A stretch of DNA of 64,000 nucleotides from NCBI GenBank assembly GCA_902629495.1, contig CACORA010000009.1, forward strand, positions 5,837 to 69,836. The letters run 5' to 3'. Each line of letters opens with the position of its first letter. Within the stretch, counting starts at the first letter, position 1. The stretch is from Planctomycetaceae bacterium (lineage in GTDB: Bacteria; Planctomycetota; Planctomycetia; Pirellulales; UBA1268). The notes below the pieces were generated by a model. It was not told the origin of the DNA. It saw nothing but the letters and a program-made list of their open reading frames with translations, and made no database searches. Below, piece after piece: positions 27,605-37,990 of the stretch. A program made the translations under genes and the position numbers.

Positions 27605-28168
27605 TTATCTTTTCGTCTTCATTAGTATAGGAATATTTTCTGGACGTATCACAAATCGAAGCGGCTTTTTGGCCCATTCCCGAGCATAACTAACTCCTAT
27701 TCTGGGAGTTCGTTGCACATGCCTTCGTGGAATAACAATGTTGTTTGTCTCAATCCAAAGATGACTTTTTTTTCCAACGGTTTTTCCGTTGAGTCCTTTC
27801 TTGATTCGAAGTGCCTTCGTCAGCCTCCCGGGTCCCTCATGTTCTCCTGCACCGCGAATTAATACGGCCGCAGGAACTCCTTTGCTACCTGTCACAACAT
27901 TCAGCATCCAATGCATGCCATAGCAGAGGTAGACATACCAACATCCTGCCGGACCAAACATGACAGCATTTCGTTTTGTCATACCTTTCGAGCCATGGCA
28001 GGCGAGGTCATGAGCTCCAAGATACGCCTCCGTTTCAAAAATAACATGTCGTGTTTCTCGTCCTTGACTACTACACACAACGAGCGATGCACCCAGTAGA
28101 TCATGTGCCACTTCATCTGCAGCACGACAGAAAAAACTTTTTTTCAAACAAGACTTTTTTTGCATCAT
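27605..28168 (-). CDS. 3-methyladenine DNA glycosylase (AAG/MPG family)
   Basis: The protein removes alkylated purines from DNA by base excision. It has the AAG landmarks: DLLGASLV, the catalytic Glu in FETEAYLG (E47 from the chosen start), the HGSKGMTKRNAVMFGPAG loop, the YLCYGMHWMLNVV core and a GPGRLTKAL motif in the DNA-binding pocket. Size (187 residues) fits bacterial members. A TTG at 28186 is also in frame; ATGs at 28168 and 28165 are preferred although no clear ribosome site is seen. It precedes msrA by 17 bases, so the two damage-repair genes are likely co-transcribed. Confidence 0.93.
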   Translation of the reverse strand: MMQKKSCLKKSFFCRAADEVAHDLLGASLVVCSSQGRETRHVIFETEAYLGAHDLACHGSKGMTKRNAVMFGPAGCWYVYLCYGMHWMLNVVTGSKGVPAAVLIRGAGEHEGPGRLTKALRIKKGLNGKTVGKKSHLWIETNNIVIPRRHVQRTPRIGVSYAREWAKKPLRFVIRPENIPILMKTKR

Positions 28169-28391
28169 CGAATGAAAGATAGTCAACCTGTTTTATCGCA
28201 TACTCCACGCAACGCCATACAACTCACCGCCCCTCACCATGCAACACATTGAAATACATCGAGCACATCGGAATTCCCTCAACCAAAACCAAGTCTTTTG
28301 CCGACATGACACAGTGACTTATGCAAGTTGGGATCTGTCCCGTAAGATGCCGTTCTAGAAGACCACATACACTCTCTCTTTATAGGTTATC

Positions 28392-29483
28392 ATGGAAGCA
28401 GGCATTGTTGGACTCCCAAACGTTGGAAAAAGCACACTCTTCAACGCACTCACTCAATCGAAGGCAGCCCAGAGTGAGAATTACCCCTTTTGCACCATTG
28501 AGCCTAATGAAGGCATGGTAAGCGTTCCAGATACACGTCTCGACCAAATTACCCAATACATTTCAACACAAAAAGTAATTCCAGCCGCCCTTAAGCTTGT
28601 TGATATTGCAGGCATTGTGAAGGGCGCAAGCGAGGGCCAAGGGCTCGGCAATAAATTCCTTTCTCACATCCGAGAAGTGGATGCCATCGTACAGGTCATT
28701 CGTTGCTTTGAAGACCCTGATGTCATCCATGTCTCTGGTACGGTTGACCCTCTTGCAGATATGGAAACCATTGAACTCGAACTCATACTTGCGGATCTCC
28801 AACACCTCGAAAATCTTCTCCCAAAGGCCGAACGAGCAGCCAAAAGTACAGATAAAGAGGCAAAGGCAAAAGTTGCCCTCATGCACACATGCCTCCAACA
28901 CCTCGAAAAAGAAAACCCCCTTCGAACACTTTCTCTTAATCCTGTCGAGCAGCAGAGCGCAAAAGAATTTGGCCTCCTTTCATCAAAACCAATCTTATAC
29001 GTTGCAAACGTTGACGAGACTGACCTTAGCGGGGCTGGGAAGCTTGTTGAAGACGTCAAGCATTTAGCCAAGGACGGTGGTGCGGAGGTTGTACCAGTGT
29101 GCGCGAAACTTGAGGCTGAGATTGCTGAACTCGATGAACCAGATCGACAAGAAATGCTTTCCGACGTGGGTCTTAAGGAACCGGCCCTGGCCGTACTGGC
29201 TCGCGCAGCCTACAAAACGCTTGGGCTTCAAAGTTACTTCACAGCCGGTGAGAAAGAGGTACGGGCTTGGACAATTCCCCTTGGCAGCATGGCTCCAGAA
29301 GCAGCGGGTGTCATCCATACTGATTTTGAGAAAGGATTCATTCGTGCTGAAATATATTCACTCGAAGACCTCAAAGAATTTCATAGTGAAAAAGATATTC
29401 GTGCTCATGGAAAAATGCGTGTTGAAGGCAAAGACTATGTCATCCAGGATGGTGACATCTGCCACTTTCTCATCAATCGTTAG
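28392..29483 (+). CDS. ychF: YchF/OLA1 family ribosome-associated ATPase
   Basis: The P-loop [15 protein letters not shown], the switch region [13 protein letters not shown] and the G3 [16 protein letters not shown] are those of the Obg-related YchF group. The G4 motif is NVDE instead of NKxD, the change that gives YchF its ATP preference. A coiled coil (about 130-160) and a C-terminal TGS domain ending [13 protein letters not shown] are present. It binds ribosomes and links translation to stress responses. Length (363 residues) is exact for the family. The 5' gap of 223 bases to the divergent AAG gene shows no clear promoter that I would defend. Confidence 0.96.
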   Translation: MEAGIVGLPNVGKSTLFNALTQSKAAQSENYPFCTIEPNEGMVSVPDTRLDQITQYISTQKVIPAALKLVDIAGIVKGASEGQGLGNKFLSHIREVDAIVQVIRCFEDPDVIHVSGTVDPLADMETIELELILADLQHLENLLPKAERAAKSTDKEAKAKVALMHTCLQHLEKENPLRTLSLNPVEQQSAKEFGLLSSKPILYVANVDETDLSGAGKLVEDVKHLAKDGGAEVVPVCAKLEAEIAELDEPDRQEMLSDVGLKEPALAVLARAAYKTLGLQSYFTAGEKEVRAWTIPLGSMAPEAAGVIHTDFEKGFIRAEIYSLEDLKEFHSEKDIRAHGKMRVEGKDYVIQDGDICHFLINR

Positions 29484-29499
29484 CCCACAACAATTGGTA

Positions 29500-32400
29500 T
29501 CACGATGCTGATGTAGTCTCAGGAAGACCATGAGACAACCATTCTCCTTGCTCCTCGTCAACAGTATTGGAACGCATCGCTTGAGCAAATTCTTCGACTT
29601 CTTCATGGCGTGCACTGGTACCGAAGAATGAGTACATCACCGGGACAAGAATAAGGACAATAACAGTTGTCGCCCCCAAGCCAAACGCAAGCGACGTTGC
29701 CATTGGAACAAGAAACTGTGCCTGAAAACTCGTTTCAAAAAGGAGCGGAAGCAGGCCGCCAATTGTTGTAATACTGGTGAGAAGTACGGGGCGAAAACGC
29801 AAGCACCCTGACTCACGCAGTGCCTTCCGGAGAGGCTGTCCGGCACGTATGCGGTGATTAATAAAATCAATCAGCACGATTGAATCATTCACAACAACAC
29901 CGGCTAGCGCGACAAGACCAAACATACTAAAGATAGTGAGTGGCATTCCCAGGATGGCATGGCCGAACACAGCTCCTGCACAACCAAAGGGAATAATGGC
30001 AATGATGAGCAATGGCTGCAGGTATGATTTGAACTCCATCGTGAGCAAAACAAACATTGCGAAAAGAGCGACAATAAAACCGGTCCCCAGACTTCGAAGT
30101 GATTCAAACGTCTGTTCCTGTTCACCTTCCCATCGGACACGAACTGCCGGGAAGTCTTTGAGAAGATCTGGCATGAGCCGTCTCTCCATATCCCCGGTCA
30201 CCTGAGAACTTGTCAGCGAACTCCTGGTAACATCAATATCAGCCATGACCGTAATCGATCGCTTCTGACTCAGACGGTTGATCTCAGAATACCCACGTTG
30301 AACAGATATTTCAGCCAACTCTGTCACTGGGCGCTTAATGCCATCAGGTCCCTCTACACGAACATCATCGAGCGTAGCGAAGTTTCGTCTTTCCTCTCGT
30401 GGGTAGCGGACCATCAGTTTGACCTCATGTCGACCACGCTGAAGACGCATCACTTCCTCACCGTAATAACTTGCTCGAATCGTCGAAGCCAAATCAGCAA
30501 GAGACACTCCCATGGCCTCGGCTCGTGGCTTGACTCGAATTCGGTACTCCCACTTTCCGGGGCGAGAGTCATCATCAATATCAATCACTCCAGGGTATTG
30601 CGCAAGCCACTCCTTGCACCGTTCAACAGCCGCTTCCAATTGCTGAACAGAATCAGGATCAGATGGAGCAAGCAGCTTAAACTCTACTGCTTTCCCGCCT
30701 GGCCCAATGTTTTCCGTTCCAAACAAAAGGCTCTCTGTGCCAGGAAATTTCCCAGCCAATTCTCTCCACATACTGATGAATTCTTCACTTGTTACGTCCC
30801 GCTGCTCTCCGTCCACCAACTCCAAACTCAGAGCGCCGACATGACTACCACTTGCCCTGGCATCTGGCCCAAACTCATCAGAAGCAGTTATTTGCCCCAC
30901 TGCCCGATGGACAATCTCCACAAGAGGTTTGTCCGACGAGGAAAGTCTTCGTGCTGTCTCATAAGCAGCTTCCTCAAGTCGAAGTGTGGCTTCTTCTGTG
31001 ACGCTTGCTGGTGTTCCGTCTGGATACAGAATCTTTGCCTTGAGCCGATTCGCATCAATTTTTGGAAAGAGTGAAAAGGGCGTGATCCCACTTCGAACAA
31101 TACCAACGGAAATCAATAACACACCGACCGCTGTCGCCAGGGTACTCCAACGATAATCAATCGCTCGATCAAGCAAGGGAGTGTAGATCGTGCGAACAAA
31201 CCACTTCAGCGACCGATCACACCCTTCCTGAACTCCTCGGAGAAGTCCTAACAGAAAGCGAAAAGGCCAAAGCACAAATCCCAAAATATCAAAAATAAGA
31301 TTCTTTTCGTGAGCAAGATGGCCAGGAAGAATAAGTAGTGATTCTCCCAATGACATCAAAAGTGCGGTGATAAATGCAAATGGCATCACAGCAATAAATT
31401 TCCCCATGACACCTGACACAAAACACAATGGCAGGAATGTGATAACCGTTGTCAGCACACTTGAAATCACACTGGGGACGACTTCCACTGTGCCATCAAT
31501 TGCAGCTGCAACAAGACTCTTTCCTAGTCTTCTGTGTCTCTCGATATTATCGCTTACAACAACAGCATCATCGACCACGATGCCAATCGCCATGAGAAAA
31601 GCAAACATCGAAAGCATGTTCAATGTCTGGTCCGTAAGGTACATCATGGCTCCAGAACCAAGCATGCAAAAAGGAATTCCCAGGGCAACCCAAAAAGCAA
31701 TTTTCAGATTGAGAAAAACAGACAAAATCACAAATACAATCGCCAATCCTGTAAGGCCGTTTCCAACGAGCATCTCGAGTCGATCTTGAACATCAACTGA
31801 TTGATCGGCCCATGTCACTAACTCATAGCCATCTGGAAGCTGTGTCGCTGCAACATACTCACGCACAGCCTTGGCCATCGCAAGTAGATCTTCCCCAGAA
31901 CTACGATCGATCGAAATGACCATTCCGTCTCGACCATTGATTTGATTCGTAGCAGCAATATCAGCAAAACCATCTCGCACCGTGCCAAGATCGCCTACGG
32001 TAAGAACAAGACCGTCCGGCAACGTCACAAGTGGCAATTGAGCAATCTCTTCACCCACATATCGTTTATTCTTTCCACGAAGCAGTATTTCACCGCTCTC
32101 ACTGCGTATCGTGCCACCCGGCAATTCAAGATTCTCACGCCGAACAATGGCTGCGACTTTCTGCAACGAAAGATCATATTTTCTTAGCGTTTCCTCGGAG
32201 ATTTCGATATCGATCTCATATTCTTTCGCCCCAAGAAGGTTCGCTGCCGAAACTGCAGGCAACGAGAGGAGTTCGTCTCGCACTCGTTCAGCAACATCTC
32301 GCAACTCACTCTCTGGCGTTGGATTGTTCTGGGGGGTAAGAACCCCAACTTTGATTGCTGGCTGACGAAGTGTAACTTGCTCGACCTTCGGATCCTCACT

Positions 32401-32769
32401 TAGTTCCGGCATACTCGGAATTCGATCAACTTCTGAGCGGATTTCACCAAGTGTTTTCTGGACATCTTCTACATCCTCCTGAAGCTCAATAACACAAAAA
32501 CCGTTTCCCTCTTGAGCAACACTCGTGAGTTTTTTGATGCCTGCCACACTTCTGCATGCTTCTTCAATCTTTTGACAGATTCCCTCCTCGACCTCTTCAG
32601 GAGATGCGCCCGGATACGGTACCGATACGAGGACTATTTCAAGATCAAAATCCGGAAACACTTCTCGCCGCATAGACGCAAAGCTCATCACACCCACTGC
32701 AAGGATAGCGACAAGCAGCGTGTTCATCGCCGGCATATTACGTACAGTCCAGCCGATGATCTTTTTCAT
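29500..32769 (-). CDS. RND efflux pump inner membrane permease (AcrB/HAE1-like)
   Basis: The 1089-residue permease has the RND plan of two repeats of six helices with two large periplasmic loops. The N-terminus (IIGWTVRNMPAMNTLL) and early loop (FPDFDLEIVLVSVPYPGASPEEVE) are typical of the family. The proton-relay Asp pair is in helix 4 (IGIVVDDAVVVSDNIE), and the second-half counterpart reads VVVNDSIVLIDFIN. It uses the proton gradient to expel drugs or other amphipathic compounds through a trimeric complex. It follows its membrane fusion protein by 27 bases. No outer membrane TolC-like gene is adjacent. Substrate is unknown. Confidence 0.95.
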   Translation of the reverse strand: MKKIIGWTVRNMPAMNTLLVAILAVGVMSFASMRREVFPDFDLEIVLVSVPYPGASPEEVEEGICQKIEEACRSVAGIKKLTSVAQEGNGFCVIELQEDVEDVQKTLGEIRSEVDRIPSMPELSEDPKVEQVTLRQPAIKVGVLTPQNNPTPESELRDVAERVRDELLSLPAVSAANLLGAKEYEIDIEISEETLRKYDLSLQKVAAIVRRENLELPGGTIRSESGEILLRGKNKRYVGEEIAQLPLVTLPDGLVLTVGDLGTVRDGFADIAATNQINGRDGMVISIDRSSGEDLLAMAKAVREYVAATQLPDGYELVTWADQSVDVQDRLEMLVGNGLTGLAIVFVILSVFLNLKIAFWVALGIPFCMLGSGAMMYLTDQTLNMLSMFAFLMAIGIVVDDAVVVSDNIERHRRLGKSLVAAAIDGTVEVVPSVISSVLTTVITFLPLCFVSGVMGKFIAVMPFAFITALLMSLGESLLILPGHLAHEKNLIFDILGFVLWPFRFLLGLLRGVQEGCDRSLKWFVRTIYTPLLDRAIDYRWSTLATAVGVLLISVGIVRSGITPFSLFPKIDANRLKAKILYPDGTPASVTEEATLRLEEAAYETARRLSSSDKPLVEIVHRAVGQITASDEFGPDARASGSHVGALSLELVDGEQRDVTSEEFISMWRELAGKFPGTESLLFGTENIGPGGKAVEFKLLAPSDPDSVQQLEAAVERCKEWLAQYPGVIDIDDDSRPGKWEYRIRVKPRAEAMGVSLADLASTIRASYYGEEVMRLQRGRHEVKLMVRYPREERRNFATLDDVRVEGPDGIKRPVTELAEISVQRGYSEINRLSQKRSITVMADIDVTRSSLTSSQVTGDMERRLMPDLLKDFPAVRVRWEGEQEQTFESLRSLGTGFIVALFAMFVLLTMEFKSYLQPLLIIAIIPFGCAGAVFGHAILGMPLTIFSMFGLVALAGVVVNDSIVLIDFINHRIRAGQPLRKALRESGCLRFRPVLLTSITTIGGLLPLLFETSFQAQFLVPMATSLAFGLGATTVIVLILVPVMYSFFGTSARHEEVEEFAQAMRSNTVDEEQGEWLSHGLPETTSAS

Positions 32770-32796
32770 GACATCAACCTGCCAGCGATCTTCAGA

Positions 32797-34203
32797 TCAG
32801 GATGCATCCCGAGGCCCACCTAAGCTAGTGGGCCGAGTCGCCTCACGATCTGGACGAGGCGTCTCAACAATCGCCATGCCATCCCGAACATTTATGAGCT
32901 GACTGGTCACCACACGATCACCAGGCAGAAGCCCTGATACCAAGCCATCAAAAATCACACGACCACCCGTGACCGCCAAAGGGCGTGGTTTCACAACAAC
33001 AAGTTTTCCGTTTCGCATAACCCACACTTCACCAGTGGGCCGCTGAGCTTCTTCCGGAATGGACACAAGGCCACTGGCGCTGTCTACATGCACTCGGATT
33101 TCAACAAACATTCCTCTCATGAGCGTTCGTGGGGCTCCTGCAGGCAACTGAGGCATCATCGCACCATAACGATCGATAGCCTTGACTCCGGCAGGGTCAT
33201 TCACAAGGACTCGGCACGGAAGGGTACGTGTTTTTTCATCAAGCCCTCGCCCTTCCTGTCGCGTTAGAACACCTTGCCACTGATATTCTTGATCGTTCAG
33301 TTTGTATATGACAGTCACGCGTGTAGGGGGAAGGTCAAATGGACCGGAGTCTGGTGCCTCTACCGCCTTCCGCCCACTCCACAAGCGAGACACCTCATGC
33401 ATTCTGAGACTCAGCTTTACCTCTGCCGCACTGGTATCCTCAACCGTGACCAAAGGCATGCCCTTTGAAACAAAAGAATCTTCTTCAGCTAACTCATCAA
33501 CGACCATTCCAGTCAGTGGTGTTGTCACTTTTGTTCGAGACAGATCGAGTTCGGCTCGTTTCAAGTTCGTTTCAGCAAGACGTTCAGCCTCAACAAAGCG
33601 ATTGCGACGTTTTGCCAGAACCCGTTGCTTTCCTTGGAGAGCATTGAGCGTATTGCTTGCAGTCAGTTCATCGCGAACAGCCAGGTCATATGTTGATTTT
33701 GTCACAATGCCTTCAGCTGTAAGCCCATCAAGACGCGTCACTTCACGGTGTGCAAGCTCCACTTGTTTTTGGGCCAATTTTAGTGAACTCTCATTCTGCT
33801 TCACTTCTTCATCAACTTCCTCAATCGCAAGGGACGCTTGCTTCAGTTCACGCTGCAATCGTTCCACATCGAGTTCATAGTCTCGGGGGTCTATCTGCAG
33901 CAAAAGCGTGCCTTCCTTCACATACTCTCCAGACTCACACGACGGCGACTTCATAATGATTTTTCCACCAACTTCTGCTGCGAGCGTGACTTCTCGGATT
34001 GGCACAACAACACCATCAGTCACAATATCAATACCCTTTTCCTCGAGGCGCACTGCAGCCGTCTCAACCGGAACCGCTTCCACGGCAGCCACCGTTGCAC
34101 GAGGGGGTGACTCCTGCTTTCCCAAGGCCAGAAAGACGCCAATCCCTGCACCGAGAATAAGAAACGGTGATGCCCAACGTAAAAGTGTTTGAAAGATTGT
34201 CAT
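32797..34203 (-). CDS. RND efflux membrane fusion protein (HlyD/AcrA family)
   Basis: This is the periplasmic adaptor of the downstream RND pump. It has an N-terminal anchor helix (ASPFLILGAGIGVFLALG), then barrel-sandwich half motifs (GGKIIMKSPSCESGEYVKEG and, after the hairpin, SRTKVTTPLTGMVVDELA). Between them lies a long coiled-coil hairpin (about residues 115-215) rich in Glu, Lys and Leu. A beta-barrel and membrane-proximal domain follow (GLVSGLLPGDRVVTSQL). At 468 residues it is somewhat long. Its start codon overlaps the TetR gene stop by 4 bases, placing it in a regulator-adaptor-pump operon. Confidence 0.93.
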   Translation of the reverse strand: MTIFQTLLRWASPFLILGAGIGVFLALGKQESPPRATVAAVEAVPVETAAVRLEEKGIDIVTDGVVVPIREVTLAAEVGGKIIMKSPSCESGEYVKEGTLLLQIDPRDYELDVERLQRELKQASLAIEEVDEEVKQNESSLKLAQKQVELAHREVTRLDGLTAEGIVTKSTYDLAVRDELTASNTLNALQGKQRVLAKRRNRFVEAERLAETNLKRAELDLSRTKVTTPLTGMVVDELAEEDSFVSKGMPLVTVEDTSAAEVKLSLRMHEVSRLWSGRKAVEAPDSGPFDLPPTRVTVIYKLNDQEYQWQGVLTRQEGRGLDEKTRTLPCRVLVNDPAGVKAIDRYGAMMPQLPAGAPRTLMRGMFVEIRVHVDSASGLVSIPEEAQRPTGEVWVMRNGKLVVVKPRPLAVTGGRVIFDGLVSGLLPGDRVVTSQLINVRDGMAIVETPRPDREATRPTSLGGPRDAS

Positions 34204-34895
34204 CTAGGAATCCGAGAAGATGATTCAAAGGGAGCACGTGATGAAGAGGATGCTAACGCTGCACATGTAAAACGGGCAATGTGATCGGCTAGTTGTGAAG
34301 GCGTATGAAATGATGTTATTTCCTCAGGAGGCACGAGCATACCAACACACTCCCCTGCTGCTCGATAAAGAAAACACTGACCAAAAATACCGATCGCTAT
34401 CCGACGCAAGTCCGCTTCAGAGCGTTCGCTCCGACAGAGATCGTCAAGAATAGAGACAAGCAGGTCAAAATGAGGACGGATATAATCCTCAACAAGTTCT
34501 CGACACGCGTCCGTCGGCTGAAGCATTTCCCGAAGCATTAGTTTGGCCTGCCAGCGAGGTCGACCAAGGCCAAGCATTCGTTCAAGAAAGTTATCAATAA
34601 AATCATGAAGGCGGTCCGTCGGTGGTCGACCCGGTGGTGATTCTGGCAGAGGTACCTGCTTCACCCGGGACTCATGGGCATGTTTGACACTCTCGATGTA
34701 CAACCGTTCCTTGTCTCCAAAGTAGTAATTGACCGCGGCCACATTGACGCCGGCCGCAAGGCAAATATCGCGAACGGTCGCGGACTCAAAACCATGTTCC
34801 GCAAACTCCTTCCCCGCCGCAGCAAGCAACCGCTCGCGCGGATCCTCCCCACTGGAAGAGGGATCTTTTTCAGGCACGGTTCTCACAAAGGACAT
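34200..34895 (-). CDS. TetR/AcrR family transcriptional regulator (CerR-like)
   Basis: The N-terminal helix-turn-helix (RLLAAAGKEFAEHGFESATV, then RDICLAAGVNVAAVNYYFGD and KERLY) is a classic TetR DNA-binding domain. The C-terminal ligand-binding domain resembles the CerR/DUF1956 group (KLMLREMLQPTDA). It is the first gene of the efflux operon and overlaps the adaptor gene by 4 bases, so it probably represses its own operon and is released by a pump substrate. The start is uncertain: ATG 34895 was chosen over TTG 34931; neither has a strong ribosome site. The operator was not identified. Confidence 0.9.
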   Translation of the reverse strand: MSFVRTVPEKDPSSSGEDPRERLLAAAGKEFAEHGFESATVRDICLAAGVNVAAVNYYFGDKERLYIESVKHAHESRVKQVPLPESPPGRPPTDRLHDFIDNFLERMLGLGRPRWQAKLMLREMLQPTDACRELVEDYIRPHFDLLVSILDDLCRSERSEADLRRIAIGIFGQCFLYRAAGECVGMLVPPEEITSFHTPSQLADHIARFTCAALASSSSRAPFESSSRIPR

Positions 34896-35012
34896 TTTTG
34901 GCCAATCGCTGGTTTCAAACAACTGTTTCAATCACCTGTATACAACCATAACCGAAAAGAAGCCCATGTGCTAACCCATAAAAATATCGGTTTTCGTGCA
35001 CCGCATAGCGAC

Positions 35013-36287
35013 TTAGTCACCGGCAAGAATCTGCTGTGCACATAATCGCCCGCTTTTGAGTGCACCATTTATGGACGCTGAACGACAGTGATCACCACAT
35101 ACAAAAAGCCCATCTACCAGCTTCGGCGACTCAGGTCTCTTCAAGCGGGCGGCTGGCGACTCATCCGGCAACGCATGGCGGACATCGACTGTTGTCAAAT
35201 GTCTCCATGACAATGGCTGAGGACCAAACCAAACACATGCCTCTTTTCGAACACGTTCAACAAGATCTTGTTCATGTAGGTCACAGTCGTGACGAATAGA
35301 AATGGTTATCAACGTCTGCCCCTGCGGGGCGTATCCGGCCACAACATCTGATGGAACAGAGAGATTATCGATGACACCTTCTTTTTCAGCCGACACAAGA
35401 AGGACAGGACGATTCAGAGGCGATTGCTGGGCTGCAAAAGCAATCAATCGCGTTGACTTGTCTTGTCGCATGGCCATTGTATTTCCAAATGGTGGTGGCA
35501 GAAGATGACTTGCCGCAATTCCTCCTGCTGCGATCACAACACATCGAGCTTTTTTCTCCTCACCACTATGTAACCTCACCCATCCAGGTCCTGCTTTCGA
35601 AACACAAGAATTGAATTTGACCGTATCCTGAGGCAAATGATTTACCATCTGATGTGGAAGAGCACTCATGCCCCCTCGAGGCAGACATGCCCGTCCCAAT
35701 GCAAACATTGCGAAGTTAAAGAGAAATACGGGAGACGCCGTTTCAAGGCGACGTTCTAAGAACACCCCGCCAAAAAATGGAATGAAGAACGTCTGTATAA
35801 AAGACTCTGTGAAACCACGTTCTACCAATTCATCCATTGTGCTCTTTTCAAATTCCTGCGTCACAACGTCTGGATCGAGTGCCCCACTTCGAAATAAATG
35901 AATCGCTTCCGATCGCAATCTCGCTGTTCGCAAACCATCCAAGAGGCCAATGGATCCATCACAGACGGAACGCAGAGCGGCAAAGGGCTGCCGCCACGGA
36001 TCGCATAGAGAACGCAGCCGACCTTGTTGGGAAAGGAGTGCCCCCGGTTCGAAATACCCACATGAAAGAGCATGATGATCAAACTGACGATGACCTTCAG
36101 GATAGGCATCGTTGTAGACCTGAAAGCCACGATCAATACGAAATCCATCCACCTCCTCTGTGGCAACCCGACCTCCCACGCACGCAGATGACTCAAGCAC
36201 AAGCACCTGACGTCCTTCGCGAGAAAGCTCACGAGCGCATGACAATCCAGCCAGTCCAGCACCAACGATAATTACATCTGGCTGCAT
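35013..36287 (-). CDS. FAD-dependent oxidoreductase, amine oxidase/phytoene desaturase-like
   Basis: The N-terminal dinucleotide-binding motif is complete (DVIIVGAGLAGLSCARELSR, then VLVLESSACVGGRVATE), followed by a typical flavin amine oxidase motif (GFRIDRGFQVYNDAYPE). The C-terminal FAD motif is LFVCGDHCRSASINGALKSG. This matches a family of 400-430 residue amine oxidase-fold proteins found next to carotenoid or redox genes, but the substrate is not known. It lies 85 bases after a betaine-type aldehyde dehydrogenase on the same strand. No signal peptide is seen. Confidence 0.88.
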   Translation of the reverse strand: MQPDVIIVGAGLAGLSCARELSREGRQVLVLESSACVGGRVATEEVDGFRIDRGFQVYNDAYPEGHRQFDHHALSCGYFEPGALLSQQGRLRSLCDPWRQPFAALRSVCDGSIGLLDGLRTARLRSEAIHLFRSGALDPDVVTQEFEKSTMDELVERGFTESFIQTFFIPFFGGVFLERRLETASPVFLFNFAMFALGRACLPRGGMSALPHQMVNHLPQDTVKFNSCVSKAGPGWVRLHSGEEKKARCVVIAAGGIAASHLLPPPFGNTMAMRQDKSTRLIAFAAQQSPLNRPVLLVSAEKEGVIDNLSVPSDVVAGYAPQGQTLITISIRHDCDLHEQDLVERVRKEACVWFGPQPLSWRHLTTVDVRHALPDESPAARLKRPESPKLVDGLFVCGDHCRSASINGALKSGRLCAQQILAGD

Positions 36288-36372
36288 ACAACCTCATGTA
36301 CAACATAGTGATTCCAAACGGAGGCGTCATCACTCACCAGCTTCCTCCTGAGATGCCTCATACTCTTCATGC

Positions 36373-37866
36373 TCATAATGGGCGGACAACAGATTGGCTA
36401 CGCCAGTAATCGAAGAGCGTCTCAACTGAATTGACTCCGCCTCCCATCCCGCTCTTATTCACTCCACCATACGGCACGCCATGAGGAAACACGTTGTGGG
36501 CGTTGATCCAACTATTTCCCGCTACCATCGACTCTGCAACGCGTGCCGCACGGCCGGGATCACTTGTCCAGACACTGTTGGCTAAACCATAGTCTGTATC
36601 ATTCGCCATGGTGACGGCTTGATCTTCATCATCAAAGGTCGTGATATATGCAACAGGACCAAAAATCTCCTCTTGGGCCGCGACGTTATCGAGTGATCCA
36701 GACAGAAGTGCTGGTTTGACATAGAACCCTTTTTTGCCTTCCACATCCACAGTTCCCCCAGGCAGTATGACTTCTGCCCCCTGCTTTTGTCCCTTTTCCA
36801 AATAGGAAAGCACTCGCGTCCGTTGCTTTGCATTCACGACAGGCCCCATCATCGAAGCCTCTGAAAGTTGATGACCAACCTGCACGTTCTTCAAGCGAGT
36901 GCAACATGCATCAATGAACTGTGGGGCAATACGTTTATGAATGAGCCAACGGGTTGCATCGCAACACACCTGACCAGTATGGAATGTAATCGCTCCAACA
37001 AGCTTCTCAGATGTTGCCTCAATATCCACATCATCAAAAACGACAGCTGCTCCTTTGCCACCAAGTTCCAATTTTACTGGGGTGAGATTTCGACCACATG
37101 CTTCACCAACCAAACGGCCTACTTCCGGTGATCCGGTAAAACTCATTCGCTTGATGTCAGGATGCGCCGCAATCGCTGCCCCAGCAACAGCTCCTGTCCC
37201 AAGCACAATATTAATGACTCCATCTGGGATACCGACCTCTCGGGCCAACCGACCGAAGTAAATAGCCGAGAGTGGCGTATCTTCAGCAGGTTTGACCACG
37301 GTCGTATTCCCCGCTGCCAACGCAGGTGAAATACCCCAACCGATGAGGAGTAACGGGAAGTTCCACGGGAAAATAAAACCACACGCACCCCATGGATGCC
37401 GCATGGTCCAGGCCTCATGGTTTGCAACAGCCAACACATTTCGTCTCTGTATATGGCAAGCCATATCTGTGAAATAACGAATCGTGTCAATACAATTCTG
37501 AACGTCTCCTTCGGCCTGCCAGAGAATCTTCCCGGCATCCAGTGCTTCAATCTGACCAAGGATTGCCTTATGTTTTTCCACCGCGTCAGCAAGACGATGG
37601 AGATGCATTCCTCTTTCGTTGGGGGACAGAGCGGCCCAACCACTTGAACGAAAAGACTCGTTGGCTGCCTTCACCGCTGTATTGATGTCATCTGCAGACA
37701 ATGTGTGGAACTCAGCAATCTCCTCACCGCTCCCTGGATCGAGGGTTTTCATACCACCACCAGACCCTCGAACATCTTTGCCTCCGACGATACTGGTCAA
37801 AGGAGAACCAGACAGAAAGGATTCTACTTCGGGCAACAAACCGGTCGGGGGAGAGATCGTAGCCAT
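36373..37866 (-). CDS. NAD(P)-dependent aldehyde dehydrogenase (betaine aldehyde DH-like)
   Basis: All catalytic elements are intact: PWNFPLLLIGWGISPALAAG, FTGSPEVG, the general base Glu in LELGGKGAAVV, the nucleophile Cys in HTGQVCCDATRW (the GQxC motif) and EEIFGPV. At 497 residues it has the normal length. It oxidises an aldehyde to an acid with NAD(P)+; resemblance to betaine/aminobutyraldehyde dehydrogenases is general and does not fix the substrate. It precedes the FAD amine oxidase-like gene on the same strand, so an amine oxidase plus aldehyde dehydrogenase pathway (amine to aldehyde to acid) is a reasonable inference. Confidence 0.94.
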   Translation of the reverse strand: MATISPPTGLLPEVESFLSGSPLTSIVGGKDVRGSGGGMKTLDPGSGEEIAEFHTLSADDINTAVKAANESFRSSGWAALSPNERGMHLHRLADAVEKHKAILGQIEALDAGKILWQAEGDVQNCIDTIRYFTDMACHIQRRNVLAVANHEAWTMRHPWGACGFIFPWNFPLLLIGWGISPALAAGNTTVVKPAEDTPLSAIYFGRLAREVGIPDGVINIVLGTGAVAGAAIAAHPDIKRMSFTGSPEVGRLVGEACGRNLTPVKLELGGKGAAVVFDDVDIEATSEKLVGAITFHTGQVCCDATRWLIHKRIAPQFIDACCTRLKNVQVGHQLSEASMMGPVVNAKQRTRVLSYLEKGQKQGAEVILPGGTVDVEGKKGFYVKPALLSGSLDNVAAQEEIFGPVAYITTFDDEDQAVTMANDTDYGLANSVWTSDPGRAARVAESMVAGNSWINAHNVFPHGVPYGGVNKSGMGGGVNSVETLFDYWRSQSVVRPL

Positions 37867-37990
37867 TGCGCAAACTCCGTTGCAGGGGATGAACGAGTCC
37901 TATTCTCAAAACAGTAGTTTCGACTTGCGTTACCCTTTTCCGCAAGCATGATTCGTAGACTCGGTGGAAAGGTAAAGACTTTTACCTTGC

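Noticed and set aside
28187..28391. Promoter in the 205-base gap upstream of ychF, including a GGGA..TCCC short hairpin.
   Set aside because: The hairpin has only four base pairs and no convincing -35/-10 pair stands at the right spacing.
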